Origin: Labrys sedimenti
GTDB taxonomy: Bacteria; Pseudomonadota; Alphaproteobacteria; Rhizobiales; Labraceae
Direction of reading: 5' to 3'
Length of the DNA: 64,000 nt
NCBI RefSeq assembly: GCF_034424805.1
Contig: NZ_JAXOUF010000008.1
Location: 1 to 64,000, forward strand
Shown: positions 18,989 to 27,117 of the stretch, piece after piece
Layout: every line of letters begins with the position of its first letter
Numbering within the stretch: position 1 is the first letter of the stretch
Position numbers and translations under genes: made by a program
Notes under the pieces: generated by a model
The model's database searches: none
The model's input: only the letters and a program-made list of their open reading frames with translations
What the model was told of the DNA's origin: nothing

Positions 18989-19669
18989 TCAGGCAGCTGC
19001 CCGCGCCGCCGCAACGAAGGCCGCGACCTTGGCCGGATCCTTGCGAAAACCGCCCGAGGCCAGCGGGCTGTTGGTATGGGTGAGCGAATCCACCGCCCAG
19101 GGACGCACGGCGCGAATGGCCTCGCCGACATTGTCCGGGCCGAGGCCGCCGGCCAGGATGACGGGCAGCTTACTGCGCGCGACGATTTCGCGGCTGAGCG
19201 ACCAGTCATGCGTCACGCCGGCCGCGCCGATACCGCCGATATGGGCCGCGACCGAATCGAGGATGAAGATGTCCGACACCGGCTCGAACGCCGCGGCATG
19301 GTCGAGCGCCTCCGGCCCCGTCATCGGAATCGCCTGCAGGATCTTCAAGTCAGGATGGCGCGGGAGAAGCGCGCCCCGCAACGCCTTCACCACCTCCGGC
19401 GTGACCTTGGCGATATCGCCGCACAGATGCAGCACGTCGGGCCTGACGGCATCGACCATGGCGGCGATCACCGCAGGATCGGCCTCCACCGACAGGGCGA
19501 CACGCGTGGCCTTGCCCGCCAGGGCGGAGACGATCTCGCGCGCCGCCTCGTTGCTGATCTCGCCGGGAAGGCCGCGATCGGAAGGCGTCACGCCCAGGCA
19601 ATCGACGCCGAGCGCGGCCAGTTCGAGCGCCTCGGCGGCGGTCTGCATCGTATAGATCTGTACTTTCAT
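18989..19669 (-). CDS. TrpF-like (phosphoribosylanthranilate isomerase-related) TIM-barrel protein
   Basis: The protein has 226 residues of the PRAI family. Conserved are the aspartate in FILDS, the GGIGAAGVTHDWS loop and the phosphate-binding LAGGLGPDNVGEAIRAVRP segment. The catalytic Cys of the N-terminal KICG motif is replaced (QIYT), and the anthranilate-binding Arg region (SKR in TrpF) reads GLPG. It lies beside an RpiR regulator and opposite a sugar ABC locus, not among trp genes. It is probably an isomerase or aldolase of a catabolic route rather than the tryptophan enzyme. Confidence 0.7.
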   Translation of the reverse strand: MKVQIYTMQTAAEALELAALGVDCLGVTPSDRGLPGEISNEAAREIVSALAGKATRVALSVEADPAVIAAMVDAVRPDVLHLCGDIAKVTPEVVKALRGALLPRHPDLKILQAIPMTGPEALDHAAAFEPVSDIFILDSVAAHIGGIGAAGVTHDWSLSREIVARSKLPVILAGGLGPDNVGEAIRAVRPWAVDSLTHTNSPLASGGFRKDPAKVAAFVAAARAAA

Positions 19670-19681
19670 GATAGGCCTTGT

Positions 19682-20548
19682 TCAGATGGATTTGGGGAGG
19701 ATGGCATTGACCATGCGCTCCTCGTTGAGCTGGGCCGTGTCGGGCGCACGCGCGACCAGGGCGGCATAGAGGGCATCGACCAGCGTCAGCTGCGCGATCT
19801 GGGCGGCCATCGGCTCGCTGCGCAGTTCATGGGAGACGCTGACCAGGACGACGTCGGCAAGGCGCGCCAAGGGCGAGCGCCGGTTGCCGGTGATGCACAG
19901 GGTCGAAGCGCCCTGCGTCCTGGCTTCCTGCAGGAGGAGCACCGGGTCGTTGGTGATGCCGGAATAGGAAATGGCCACGGCGAGGTCACCTGGCCCGAGC
20001 AGCGAGGCATGCATGAGCTGGAGCTGCGAATCGACCGGCGCATCGCAACGCAGGCCCAGGCGAAAGCAGCGCTGATAAAGGGCTTGGGCCACGATGCCCG
20101 AGCCGCCGATACCGCCGATCAGGATGTGGCGGGCGCCGGCGACGAGGTCGAGGGCACGGGCGAAATCGCCCCGATCGAGCATCGACAAGGTGTCGCTGAT
20201 CGCCTGGATGTTGGCATTGAACACCCGTTTGGCCCAGCCGTGATCGCCACCGGCGCCGGCCATGCCGTCGTCGGGCCTGGCAGCCGAGCGTTCGCCGGTA
20301 TCGCGGACCAGAGCGAGCTTGAGATCGGTGAAGCCGGCAAAGCCCGCAGTGCGGCACATGCGCAGGACCGTGGTATCGCTGACCTCGACGGTCTGGGCAA
20401 TGGCCGACATGGATTGGCGGATCGCCAGATCGACATGGTCGAGGACCCACAGCGCCACGCGCCGCTCCGAGTCGGAAAGTGCCGGCAATGCACTGCGCAG
20501 CCGGCTCGCCGCCTGCCCCCCCGCCGCATTCTTGGCCTGATCGATCAT
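19682..20548 (-). CDS. RpiR/MurR-family transcriptional regulator (HTH + SIS domain)
   Basis: The protein has 288 residues. The N-terminal HTH_6 domain (about 20-95, with IAQTVEVSDTTVLRMCRTAGFAGFTDLK) is followed by a sugar-isomerase (SIS) domain with RHILIGGIGGSGIVAQAL and GDLAVAISYSGITNDPVLLL. RpiR proteins sense phosphorylated sugars. It is divergent from the CUT1 ABC genes, and a striking symmetric site lies between them. It is followed 12 bases downstream by the TrpF-like gene on the same strand, so both are probably one unit. Confidence 0.88.
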   Translation of the reverse strand: MIDQAKNAAGGQAASRLRSALPALSDSERRVALWVLDHVDLAIRQSMSAIAQTVEVSDTTVLRMCRTAGFAGFTDLKLALVRDTGERSAARPDDGMAGAGGDHGWAKRVFNANIQAISDTLSMLDRGDFARALDLVAGARHILIGGIGGSGIVAQALYQRCFRLGLRCDAPVDSQLQLMHASLLGPGDLAVAISYSGITNDPVLLLQEARTQGASTLCITGNRRSPLARLADVVLVSVSHELRSEPMAAQIAQLTLVDALYAALVARAPDTAQLNEERMVNAILPKSI

Positions 20549-20598
20549 GCCCGCCTCGAATCTTGCACTCGCCGTCCAGCTTCTAGCACGACCTTGTT

Positions 20599-20642
20599 TG
20601 TGGTGCCACTGTAGACATTACAACTTCAATGTGGCACCACTG
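20599..20642. promoter_or_regulatory. Paired operator-like sites between rpiR-type gene and ABC operon
   Basis: TGTGGTGCCACTG (20599-20611) and TGTGGCACCACTG (20630-20642) are near-identical direct copies 31 bases apart. The inner 10-mers GTGGTGCCAC and GTGGCACCAC are exact reverse complements of each other, and each contains GTGG..CCAC symmetry. A spacing of three helical turns suits cooperative binding by the RpiR dimer. Binding by that regulator is inference. Confidence 0.7.
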
Positions 20643-20689
20643 CATCAATCAAACCGAGCATTCGAAACCGGTGGGGAAGGATTGAAGAC

Positions 20690-21952
20690 ATGCGTTTGCG
20701 CGCACTCGCACTCGGGGTTGCCGCCTCCCTGGCCGCGTCCTTGGCGATGAACCTGTCGGCACTCGCCGGCGAGCTGACCTTCTGGCACGCCTATTCGGGG
20801 CAGAAGGACAAGGTCGACTTCATCACCTATGCTCTGGACGAATTCGCCAAGGCCCATCCCGACATCAAGCTCAACGTGGTGGCGGCCGAACAGTCGGCCT
20901 ACAAGACCAAGCTCAACACCGCCATGGCCTCGGGCAACCCGCCGGACGTGTTCTACACCCTGCCCGGTGGCTTCCTCGGCGCCTTCGTGGCCGGCCACCA
21001 GATGTACACCCTCGACGCGGATCTCGCCAGGGATGGCTGGGGCGATAGCTTCCTGCCGACGGCCCTGGCCCAGACCAGCATGGCCGGGCACAGCTATGCC
21101 GTGCCGATCGACATCGATGCCGCCGTGTTCTGGTACAACAAGGCCCTGTTCGCCGAGAAGGGCTGGACGGTTCCCGCCAGCTATGACGAATTCCTGGCCC
21201 TGTGCGAGAAGATCAAGGCTGACGGCCTGGTGCCGATGGCGCTGGGCAACAAGGATTCCTGGCCGGCCACCTTCTGGTTCCAATATCTCGAAATGCGCCT
21301 GAAGGGCTCGGGCCTGGTTTCCGACATCGTGGCCGGCAAGGCCGATGCCGCCCTCGGCCCGGAGGCCGCCGAGGCCTTCACCCGCATCGCCAGCCTGTCC
21401 TCCAAGGGCTATTTCCCCGTCGGCTTCAACGGCATGAGCGACCAGGAAGCCAATATGCTCTTCCTCAACGGCCAGGCCGCGATGATGCTCAACGGCACCT
21501 GGCAGATCGGCGCCTCCGCCGACGCGCCTGAGGGCTTCGAGCTCGGCTTCTTCCCCTTCCCGAGCGTGGCCGGCGGCAAGGGCAATCCCGGCGACGTGCT
21601 GGGCGGCGTCGCGGCCGCCTTCGGCATCGCCGAAAAGACCGCCAACAAGAAGGACGCGGTGACGTTGCTGCGCTTCCTCACCTCTCCGGCGGTGATGACC
21701 AAATATGTCGAGTTGCGCAAGACTATGGTCACCGTCAAGGGCGCCACCACTGAGGCGGCCGCGGGGCCGGTGCTCTATGCCATCAGCAACGATCTGATGA
21801 GCAAGGCCGGCAAGCTCGATCCCTTCTACGACACCGCCATGCCGCCCAAGGGAACCGACGCCTACTACACCTCGCTCCAGGGCGTGCTCGACGGCTCTGT
21901 CGCCCCGGCTGATGCCGCCAAACGCGTGGAAGACGCCCTGAAGGCGAAATAG
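20690..21952 (+). CDS. Carbohydrate ABC transporter substrate-binding protein (family 1, CUT1)
   Basis: The protein has 420 residues with a signal peptide ending NLSALAG. The mature start ELTFWHAYSGQKDKVDFI and the PPDVFYTLPGG and AVPIDIDAAVFWYNKALF segments are typical of family 1 sugar-binding proteins. The periplasmic protein delivers a mono- or oligosaccharide-like ligand to the two following permeases. A good GGGGAAGG site lies near the ATG. The gene opens the plus-strand operon that runs through the PfkB kinase. Confidence 0.88.
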   Translation: MRLRALALGVAASLAASLAMNLSALAGELTFWHAYSGQKDKVDFITYALDEFAKAHPDIKLNVVAAEQSAYKTKLNTAMASGNPPDVFYTLPGGFLGAFVAGHQMYTLDADLARDGWGDSFLPTALAQTSMAGHSYAVPIDIDAAVFWYNKALFAEKGWTVPASYDEFLALCEKIKADGLVPMALGNKDSWPATFWFQYLEMRLKGSGLVSDIVAGKADAALGPEAAEAFTRIASLSSKGYFPVGFNGMSDQEANMLFLNGQAAMMLNGTWQIGASADAPEGFELGFFPFPSVAGGKGNPGDVLGGVAAAFGIAEKTANKKDAVTLLRFLTSPAVMTKYVELRKTMVTVKGATTEAAAGPVLYAISNDLMSKAGKLDPFYDTAMPPKGTDAYYTSLQGVLDGSVAPADAAKRVEDALKAK

Positions 21953-22009
21953 GCCCCGCCCCGAGGCGCAGTCCATAGCAGCGCCTTCCGGAAAGGAAAG
22001 AAGTGTTCC

Positions 22010-22924
22010 ATGGCATCTCGGCAAGCAGGAAAGGACCCGTCGGCAAGTCGCGATGCACGCTACGCATTCGCCTTCCTGCTGCCGACGCTGATCCTGGTCG
22101 GGCTCTTCGTCGCCTATCCCCTGCTGCATTCGGGCGTGCTGTCCTTCTACCAGTGGAACGGCTCGGCCGCCCCGGTCTTCGTCGGCCTCGATAATTTCGT
22201 TCGCCTGGCCGGCGACGGCTTCTTTTGGGCCGCGCTGGCCCGGAACCTTGCCGTGGCCGTCTCGGCCATCGTCCTGCAGGTGCTGCTCGCCCTTCTCATC
22301 GCCTATTGTCTGGTGCGCATCGTCGGCGAAGTCGGGCGCTTCTTCCTGTTTCTCTATCTCGTCCCGGTGATCGTCAGCGAAGTGTGCATCGGCCTGCTCT
22401 GGCGCTTCATCTACAATCCCTATTTCGGCCTGCTCAATGCCGGGCTGAAGGCGCTCGGCCTCGGCAGCCTGGCCTCGGGCTGGCTCGGCCAGTCCTCCAC
22501 CGCCTTCGCGTCCGTGGTGGCGGTGATGAGCTTCACCTATCTCGGCCTCTATGTGCTGCTGTTCGTCGCGGCCATCCGCAACGTGCCCGAAAGCGTGTTC
22601 GAAGCGGCGGAGCTCGACGGGGCCGGCCACTGGCGCTCCTTCGTCTCGGTCACCGTGCCCATGGTGTGGGATACGCTGCGCGCCAATGTCCTGCTCTGCG
22701 TCATCGGCTCGCTGAAGACCTTCTCCCTGGTCTTCGTGCTTACCAATGGCGGGCCCAACCATGCCAGCGAGGTCGTCTCCACCTATCTCTACAAGGTCGG
22801 CTTCAACGCCTTCGAGATGGGCTATGCCGCCACCATCGGCTTTGCGCAGATGCTGCTGACCGCGATCGGCGCCTTCATCGTCTTCCGCGCGCTGCGCAGC
22901 AGCGCCGCCGGCAGGGAGGCGTGA
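22010..22924 (+). CDS. Carbohydrate ABC transporter permease 1 (MalF/UgpA type)
   Basis: The protein has 304 residues with six membrane helices. The cytoplasmic EAA coupling loop is in VFEAAELDGAGHWRSFVSVTVPM. The N-terminus DARYAFAFLLPTLILVGLFVAYPLL is typical of MalF-like subunits. It pairs with the next gene to form the channel. Starts 57 bases after the binding protein; GGAAAGGAAAG precedes the ATG. Confidence 0.88.
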   Translation: MASRQAGKDPSASRDARYAFAFLLPTLILVGLFVAYPLLHSGVLSFYQWNGSAAPVFVGLDNFVRLAGDGFFWAALARNLAVAVSAIVLQVLLALLIAYCLVRIVGEVGRFFLFLYLVPVIVSEVCIGLLWRFIYNPYFGLLNAGLKALGLGSLASGWLGQSSTAFASVVAVMSFTYLGLYVLLFVAAIRNVPESVFEAAELDGAGHWRSFVSVTVPMVWDTLRANVLLCVIGSLKTFSLVFVLTNGGPNHASEVVSTYLYKVGFNAFEMGYAATIGFAQMLLTAIGAFIVFRALRSSAAGREA

Positions 22925-22926
22925 GC

Positions 22927-23763
22927 ATGCCGGCCCTTTCCCGCTGGAGCCCGATGCGCCTCGGCGTCCTCGCCTTCCTGTCGCTCCATGTGGCGATCGT
23001 GGTGTCTCCCTTCGCCTGGATGGCCTACAGCACGCTCAAGACCAACAAGGAGTTCATGCGCTCGGTGTGGTCGCTGCCGGCGGCCCCGAGCCTGGACGCC
23101 TTCGCGCAGGCCTGGAGCAACGGCGCGCTCGGTACTTACTCCCTGAACTCGCTGATCGTGATGGTCGGTTCGACCCTCCTGGCCGTCGCCGCCGCCACGG
23201 CCGGCGGCTATGGGCTCGCCATCTACCGCCCGCGCTGGCTGGCCGGCGTCGAGGCCGGGCTGATGGTCGCCATGGCGATCCCGGCCTATGTCGCGCTGGT
23301 GCCGCTGGTGGTGGTGCTGCGCGGCATGGGCCTGCTCGACACCCATCTCGGCGTGATCCTGCCGACGGCGGCCTTCAACGTGCCGGTGACGCTGTTCATC
23401 ATGCGCGCCTTCTTCGTCACGCTGCCGCGTGAACTGATGGACGCGGCACGCATCGACGGCTGCAGCGAATTCGGCATTTTCTGGCGCATCGCGGTGCCGC
23501 TCGCCCGGCCGGCCATGTTCACCGCCGCGATCGTCAACATGATCTGGGTGTGGAACGACTTCCTCTTCCCGCTCGTCTTCATCAACACGCCGGCCAAGAA
23601 GACGCTGCCGGTCGGCCTTGCCGATTTCGTCGGCGAGCACATCACCAACTATCCGGTGATGCTGGCGGCCATCTTCATCGCCGCCCTCGCCCCGCTCGTC
23701 CTCTTCGTCCTGTTCGAACGCCAGATCACCGCCGCCCTGACCGGCGGCGCCGTCAAGGAATGA
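22927..23763 (+). CDS. Carbohydrate ABC transporter permease 2 (MalG/UgpE type)
   Basis: The protein has 278 residues with six membrane helices. The EAA loop is in LMDAARIDGCSEFGIFWRIAVPLARP. The start at 22927 is two bases after the previous stop; an in-frame GTG at 22921 would overlap it and is also possible. No ATP-binding subunit follows, so the transporter must borrow a shared CUT1 ATPase encoded elsewhere. The next gene is a PLP enzyme. Confidence 0.88.
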   Translation: MPALSRWSPMRLGVLAFLSLHVAIVVSPFAWMAYSTLKTNKEFMRSVWSLPAAPSLDAFAQAWSNGALGTYSLNSLIVMVGSTLLAVAAATAGGYGLAIYRPRWLAGVEAGLMVAMAIPAYVALVPLVVVLRGMGLLDTHLGVILPTAAFNVPVTLFIMRAFFVTLPRELMDAARIDGCSEFGIFWRIAVPLARPAMFTAAIVNMIWVWNDFLFPLVFINTPAKKTLPVGLADFVGEHITNYPVMLAAIFIAALAPLVLFVLFERQITAALTGGAVKE

Positions 23764-23782
23764 CACCTCAAGGAGTGCCCGC

Positions 23783-24985
23783 ATGTCGTCCAAAGAGCTC
23801 GATTTCGCCAGCCGCGCCGTGTTCTACGCGCCCGAGCCGGAATCGCAATCGATCAGCTATCCCATCTACATGTCGGCCAACTTCCAATATGCCGGCGACA
23901 TCTACGACCAGATCGTGGCCGGCGCGCGCAAGGACGTGAACATCTACAGCCGCTGCGGCAATCCCACCGAGTACAAGCTCGAGGAACACATGGCGCAGTT
24001 GACCGGCGCGGATGCCTGCCTCGCCACCGCCTCGGGCATGGCCGCGATCTCGCACGCGCTGTTCGGTATCCTCAAGGCCGGCGACCACATCGTCACCGAC
24101 CTCACCACCTATTCCAGCACCCACGAATTCTTCGACCATCGCATCGGCGATTTCGGCATCACCGTCACCTTCGTGGACACCACCGACCCCGTCCAGGTCG
24201 AGCGCGCCTTCACCGAAAAGACCAAGGTGCTCTATTTCGAGGCGCTCGCGAACCCGACCATGAAGGTGCCCCCGATGCGCAAGCTGGTGGAGCTCGCCCA
24301 TAGCCGCGGCATCGCGGTGATCTGCGACAACACCTTCGCCAGCCCCGCCGTATGCCAGCCGCATGCCTTCGGCGTCGACGTGGTGGTGGAGAGCGCCACC
24401 AAGTTCATCGGCGGCCACAACGACGCCGTCGGCGGCATCATCACGCTGAAATCCGAAATCCTGCCCAAGGATTGGCTGGAGGACGTGCGCTGGAATACGC
24501 TCAACAAGCTCGGCGCACCGCTCTCGCCCTTCAATGCCTGGCTGCTGCTGCGCGGGGCGCAGACCCTGGCTCTCCGGCTCGAAAAGCAATGCGCCAATGC
24601 GGCTGCCCTCGCCCGCTATCTGGAGAGACACGACAAGGTCAAGCGTGTGTTCTATCCGGGCCTGGCCTCCCATCCCAACCACACCTCGGCCCAGGAACAG
24701 CTGCGCAATTTCGGGGCGATGCTGTCCTTCCAGGTGGAAAGCGAGGAGCATGGCGTGCGCCTGCTCAAGCGGCTGAAGCTGTGCTCCTTCGCCGCCAGCC
24801 TCGGGGGCCTGCGCACCACCACGCAGATGCCGGGCACCATGGCCTTCCTCGACATTCCCTCCCAGGAGCGCCAGGCCATGGGCATCGTCGACGGCCTGGT
24901 GCGCTTCTCGGTCGGCATCGAGCACGCCGACGACATCATCGCCGACGTCGCCCAGGCGATCGACCAGATGCATTTCGAGGTCTAG
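23783..24985 (+). CDS. PLP-dependent Cys/Met metabolism enzyme (cystathionine synthase/lyase family)
   Basis: The protein has 400 residues of the trans-sulfuration fold-type I family. The PLP lysine is Lys207 in ESATKFIGGHNDAVGG; YSRCGNPTEYKLEE and GADACLATASGMAAI are also family blocks. Members act on sulfur or oxygen leaving groups at the beta or gamma carbon of amino acids. Its place inside a sugar ABC-PfkB operon is unusual and suggests it cleaves an amino-acid-linked compound brought in by the transporter rather than making methionine. Substrate unknown. Confidence 0.82.
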   Translation: MSSKELDFASRAVFYAPEPESQSISYPIYMSANFQYAGDIYDQIVAGARKDVNIYSRCGNPTEYKLEEHMAQLTGADACLATASGMAAISHALFGILKAGDHIVTDLTTYSSTHEFFDHRIGDFGITVTFVDTTDPVQVERAFTEKTKVLYFEALANPTMKVPPMRKLVELAHSRGIAVICDNTFASPAVCQPHAFGVDVVVESATKFIGGHNDAVGGIITLKSEILPKDWLEDVRWNTLNKLGAPLSPFNAWLLLRGAQTLALRLEKQCANAAALARYLERHDKVKRVFYPGLASHPNHTSAQEQLRNFGAMLSFQVESEEHGVRLLKRLKLCSFAASLGGLRTTTQMPGTMAFLDIPSQERQAMGIVDGLVRFSVGIEHADDIIADVAQAIDQMHFEV

Positions 24986-25025
24986 GCCGATACCATCGCC
25001 CGATGACGGAAGCAGAGGAGGCACC

Positions 25026-26018
25026 GTGCCGGCAGTCGCAGTCCTCGGCGATATCAATGTCGACCTGACGCTCCAGGTTCCGGCCTATCCGCCGGAAGGC
25101 GGGGAAGGCATCGCCGAGCGCCAGAATCATGGCCTCGGCGGTTCCGGCGCCAATACCGCCCGGATCCTGGCGGGTCTCGGCCTGCCGGTGCATTTCATCG
25201 GCAAGACAGGCAAGGACAATTGGGGAGACTGGTGCCTGGCCGCGATGCAACGCGAAGGCGTCGAAACGCGCTGGATTCGGCGCGACGAGGCCGAGCCGAC
25301 CCAGCTCAATGTCGTGATCGTCAGCCCCGAGGGCGAGCGCACTATGTTCGCCTATCGCGGCGCCAATGCCCGCCTCGCCGCGGAGGAGGTCGATCCGGCC
25401 GCCCTGGCCGGCACGGCCCTCCTGCATCTGTCCGGCTATGCCCTGCTGCCGGCACCGCAGCGCGAGGCCGCGCTCCGCGCGCTCGAACTCGCCGGGGCAG
25501 CAGGAATTGCCGTCAGCCTGGACATCCCGGCCGGCATCACCGGCACGATCAAGGAGACGGTCCTCCCTCTTTTGCCGGCAATCGACATCCTGTTCCTGGG
25601 CGAGGCCGATGCCCGTCTCCTTGCCGGCATCGGCAGCGATGCGGTTTTCGACCAGGCGGCCGAACGCCTCGTTGAGGCTGGCACCAAACAGGTCGTCGTC
25701 AAGCGTGGCGCCCTGGGATCCCTCGTCCATAGCCGACAGCCTCAGGTCGTCTCGCCTGCGGCCCAAGTCGAAGCCATCGATACGACCGGCGCGGGTGATG
25801 CTTTCGCCGCCGGCTATATTTTCGGCATCGTCAACGGCCTGGCGCCCGCCGGCGCCAGCGCCCTTGCCAATGCGGCGGGTGCCATCGCGGCCACGACCAT
25901 CGGTTCGGGTGCCGGTGCCGTCGAGCGTCAAAATCTGGTGGCGATGATCGGAAACATGGATATCGAGCCCGCGCTGGCTACAGGGATCATGGCCCTCCTG
26001 GAGGCCGGGCAGGATTGA
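25026..26018 (+). CDS. PfkB-family carbohydrate kinase (ribokinase-like)
   Basis: The protein has 330 residues. The N-terminal substrate motif GLGGSGANTARILAGLG (about 37-53) and C-terminal DTTGAGDAFAAGY (about 256-268, with the catalytic Asp) define the family. It phosphorylates a sugar or nucleoside with ATP. The GTG start at 25026 is chosen because AGAGGAG stands six bases upstream. It is the last gene of the operon, 40 bases behind the PLP enzyme; the phosphorylated product could be the RpiR ligand. Confidence 0.87.
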   Translation: MPAVAVLGDINVDLTLQVPAYPPEGGEGIAERQNHGLGGSGANTARILAGLGLPVHFIGKTGKDNWGDWCLAAMQREGVETRWIRRDEAEPTQLNVVIVSPEGERTMFAYRGANARLAAEEVDPAALAGTALLHLSGYALLPAPQREAALRALELAGAAGIAVSLDIPAGITGTIKETVLPLLPAIDILFLGEADARLLAGIGSDAVFDQAAERLVEAGTKQVVVKRGALGSLVHSRQPQVVSPAAQVEAIDTTGAGDAFAAGYIFGIVNGLAPAGASALANAAGAIAATTIGSGAGAVERQNLVAMIGNMDIEPALATGIMALLEAGQD

Positions 26019-26024
26019 CCGCCC

Positions 26025-26807
26025 CTACTCCCCGTCATCCGGGATGTTCAGGACATGGCCGCAAGCCTTGCAGTGCACCGCATCCGTCTCATGCCGAGAG
26101 AGCCCGCATTGAGGGCAGCTGAAATTCACCTTGTGCGGCCGTACGATCGCCTGGGCGAGGCGAACGAACAGCGACACGCCGATGATCATGGCGACGATGG
26201 AGGTGAGCTTGCCGAGATTGCCGGGCAACGTGATGTCGCCAAAGCCCGTCGTCGTCACCGTGGCGACGGTGAAGTACAGGGCCTGGATATAGCCATCAAA
26301 GCCGTTGGCGTAGAACATGGTGTAGACGAAGCTGGAGACCAGGAACAGGAACACCGTGAGATCGATCACGGCGCGCAACGTGTCTTCCATCTGCCGGTAG
26401 CCCGACTTGCGCAGCGCCAGCGTGAACAGATTGCTTTTGCTCAGCGACCAGATGCGCAGCACGCGCAGGAACAGGTTGGAGAAGAAGGCGGGCACCACGA
26501 AAGTGGCGAGAATGGCCAGGTCGATCCAGGTCATCGGCCGCAGCACCCACTTTTTCAGGTTCGGCGCGACGAGGGCGCTGGCCGCGAGTTCGAGCACGAT
26601 GATCGCCGCGACGATGGCATTGATGGCGGCATGCCAGGCCTCGTTCTTCATGCTCGGCCCGGCGATGAAGAAGACGAGAATGCCGACATCGATGACGAAG
26701 CGCAGGATCTGGAAACTGACGGCTTTCCGGCTCGAACCGAAATAAAGCCCCCGGAGCGTCTGGCGAATATCCGCAAGCGCGATCATGCCGCTTTTCCTCT
26801 CAACCAT
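26025..26807 (-). CDS. Voltage-gated-type potassium channel with C-terminal zinc ribbon
   Basis: The protein has 260 residues. About six membrane helices surround a pore with selectivity filter TTTGFGD (185-191), GFG in place of the common GYG. An S4-like FLRVLRIWSLSKSN segment is only weakly charged. The tail holds CPQC (231-234) and CKAC (246-249), a zinc-ribbon-like module not usual in bacterial channels. ATGs at 26807 and 26786 both have ribosome-binding sites (GGGAGG and AGAGGAAA). It is convergent with the kinase operon. Confidence 0.82.
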   Translation of the reverse strand: MVERKSGMIALADIRQTLRGLYFGSSRKAVSFQILRFVIDVGILVFFIAGPSMKNEAWHAAINAIVAAIIVLELAASALVAPNLKKWVLRPMTWIDLAILATFVVPAFFSNLFLRVLRIWSLSKSNLFTLALRKSGYRQMEDTLRAVIDLTVFLFLVSSFVYTMFYANGFDGYIQALYFTVATVTTTGFGDITLPGNLGKLTSIVAMIIGVSLFVRLAQAIVRPHKVNFSCPQCGLSRHETDAVHCKACGHVLNIPDDGE

Positions 26808-27117
26808 GGGCCTCCCTGTCCAACCGGATGTCGTCCGGCGTTCAGATTAGGCCAAAGCGCGTTTGGGCAGAAACACTGCCCTACCCTAACGTCGTGCTTG
26901 GCCAAATCCTTCCGATTCTTGTTCGTCCGCGCTGTTTACTCACAAGGTTGCACGAACTCGCCTTCCACGTCGGTACGCGCGGCTTCACGCCACGCTACCG
27001 CAAGAAGCTCTCGGACGACGAGCGGCCGGTACCATCTTGACGACGCTGGAGGGGGATGCAACCATAGTCCCTAAATAAGATATATATTCCATTATAATAT
27101 CATTTTGGGGAGGATCC
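26808..27117. promoter_or_regulatory. Intergenic region upstream of the first peptide-binding protein
   Basis: The gap separates divergent genes. Its right end (27070-27103) is very AT-rich and matches the sequence in front of the paralogous binding-protein gene at 30734. The rest has no protein-like frame. GGGGAGG lies just before the ATG at 27118. Confidence 0.5.
27070..27103 (+). promoter_or_regulatory. Promoter/operator element shared with 30687-30720 (copy 1)
   Basis: This 34-base AT-rich block matches the second copy at 26 of 34 positions without gaps, including CNTAAATAAG and TATA. Both copies end 14 or 15 bases before a binding-protein ATG. It may be a common regulator site, or it may have been kept when the gene was duplicated. 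Confidence 0.5.
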
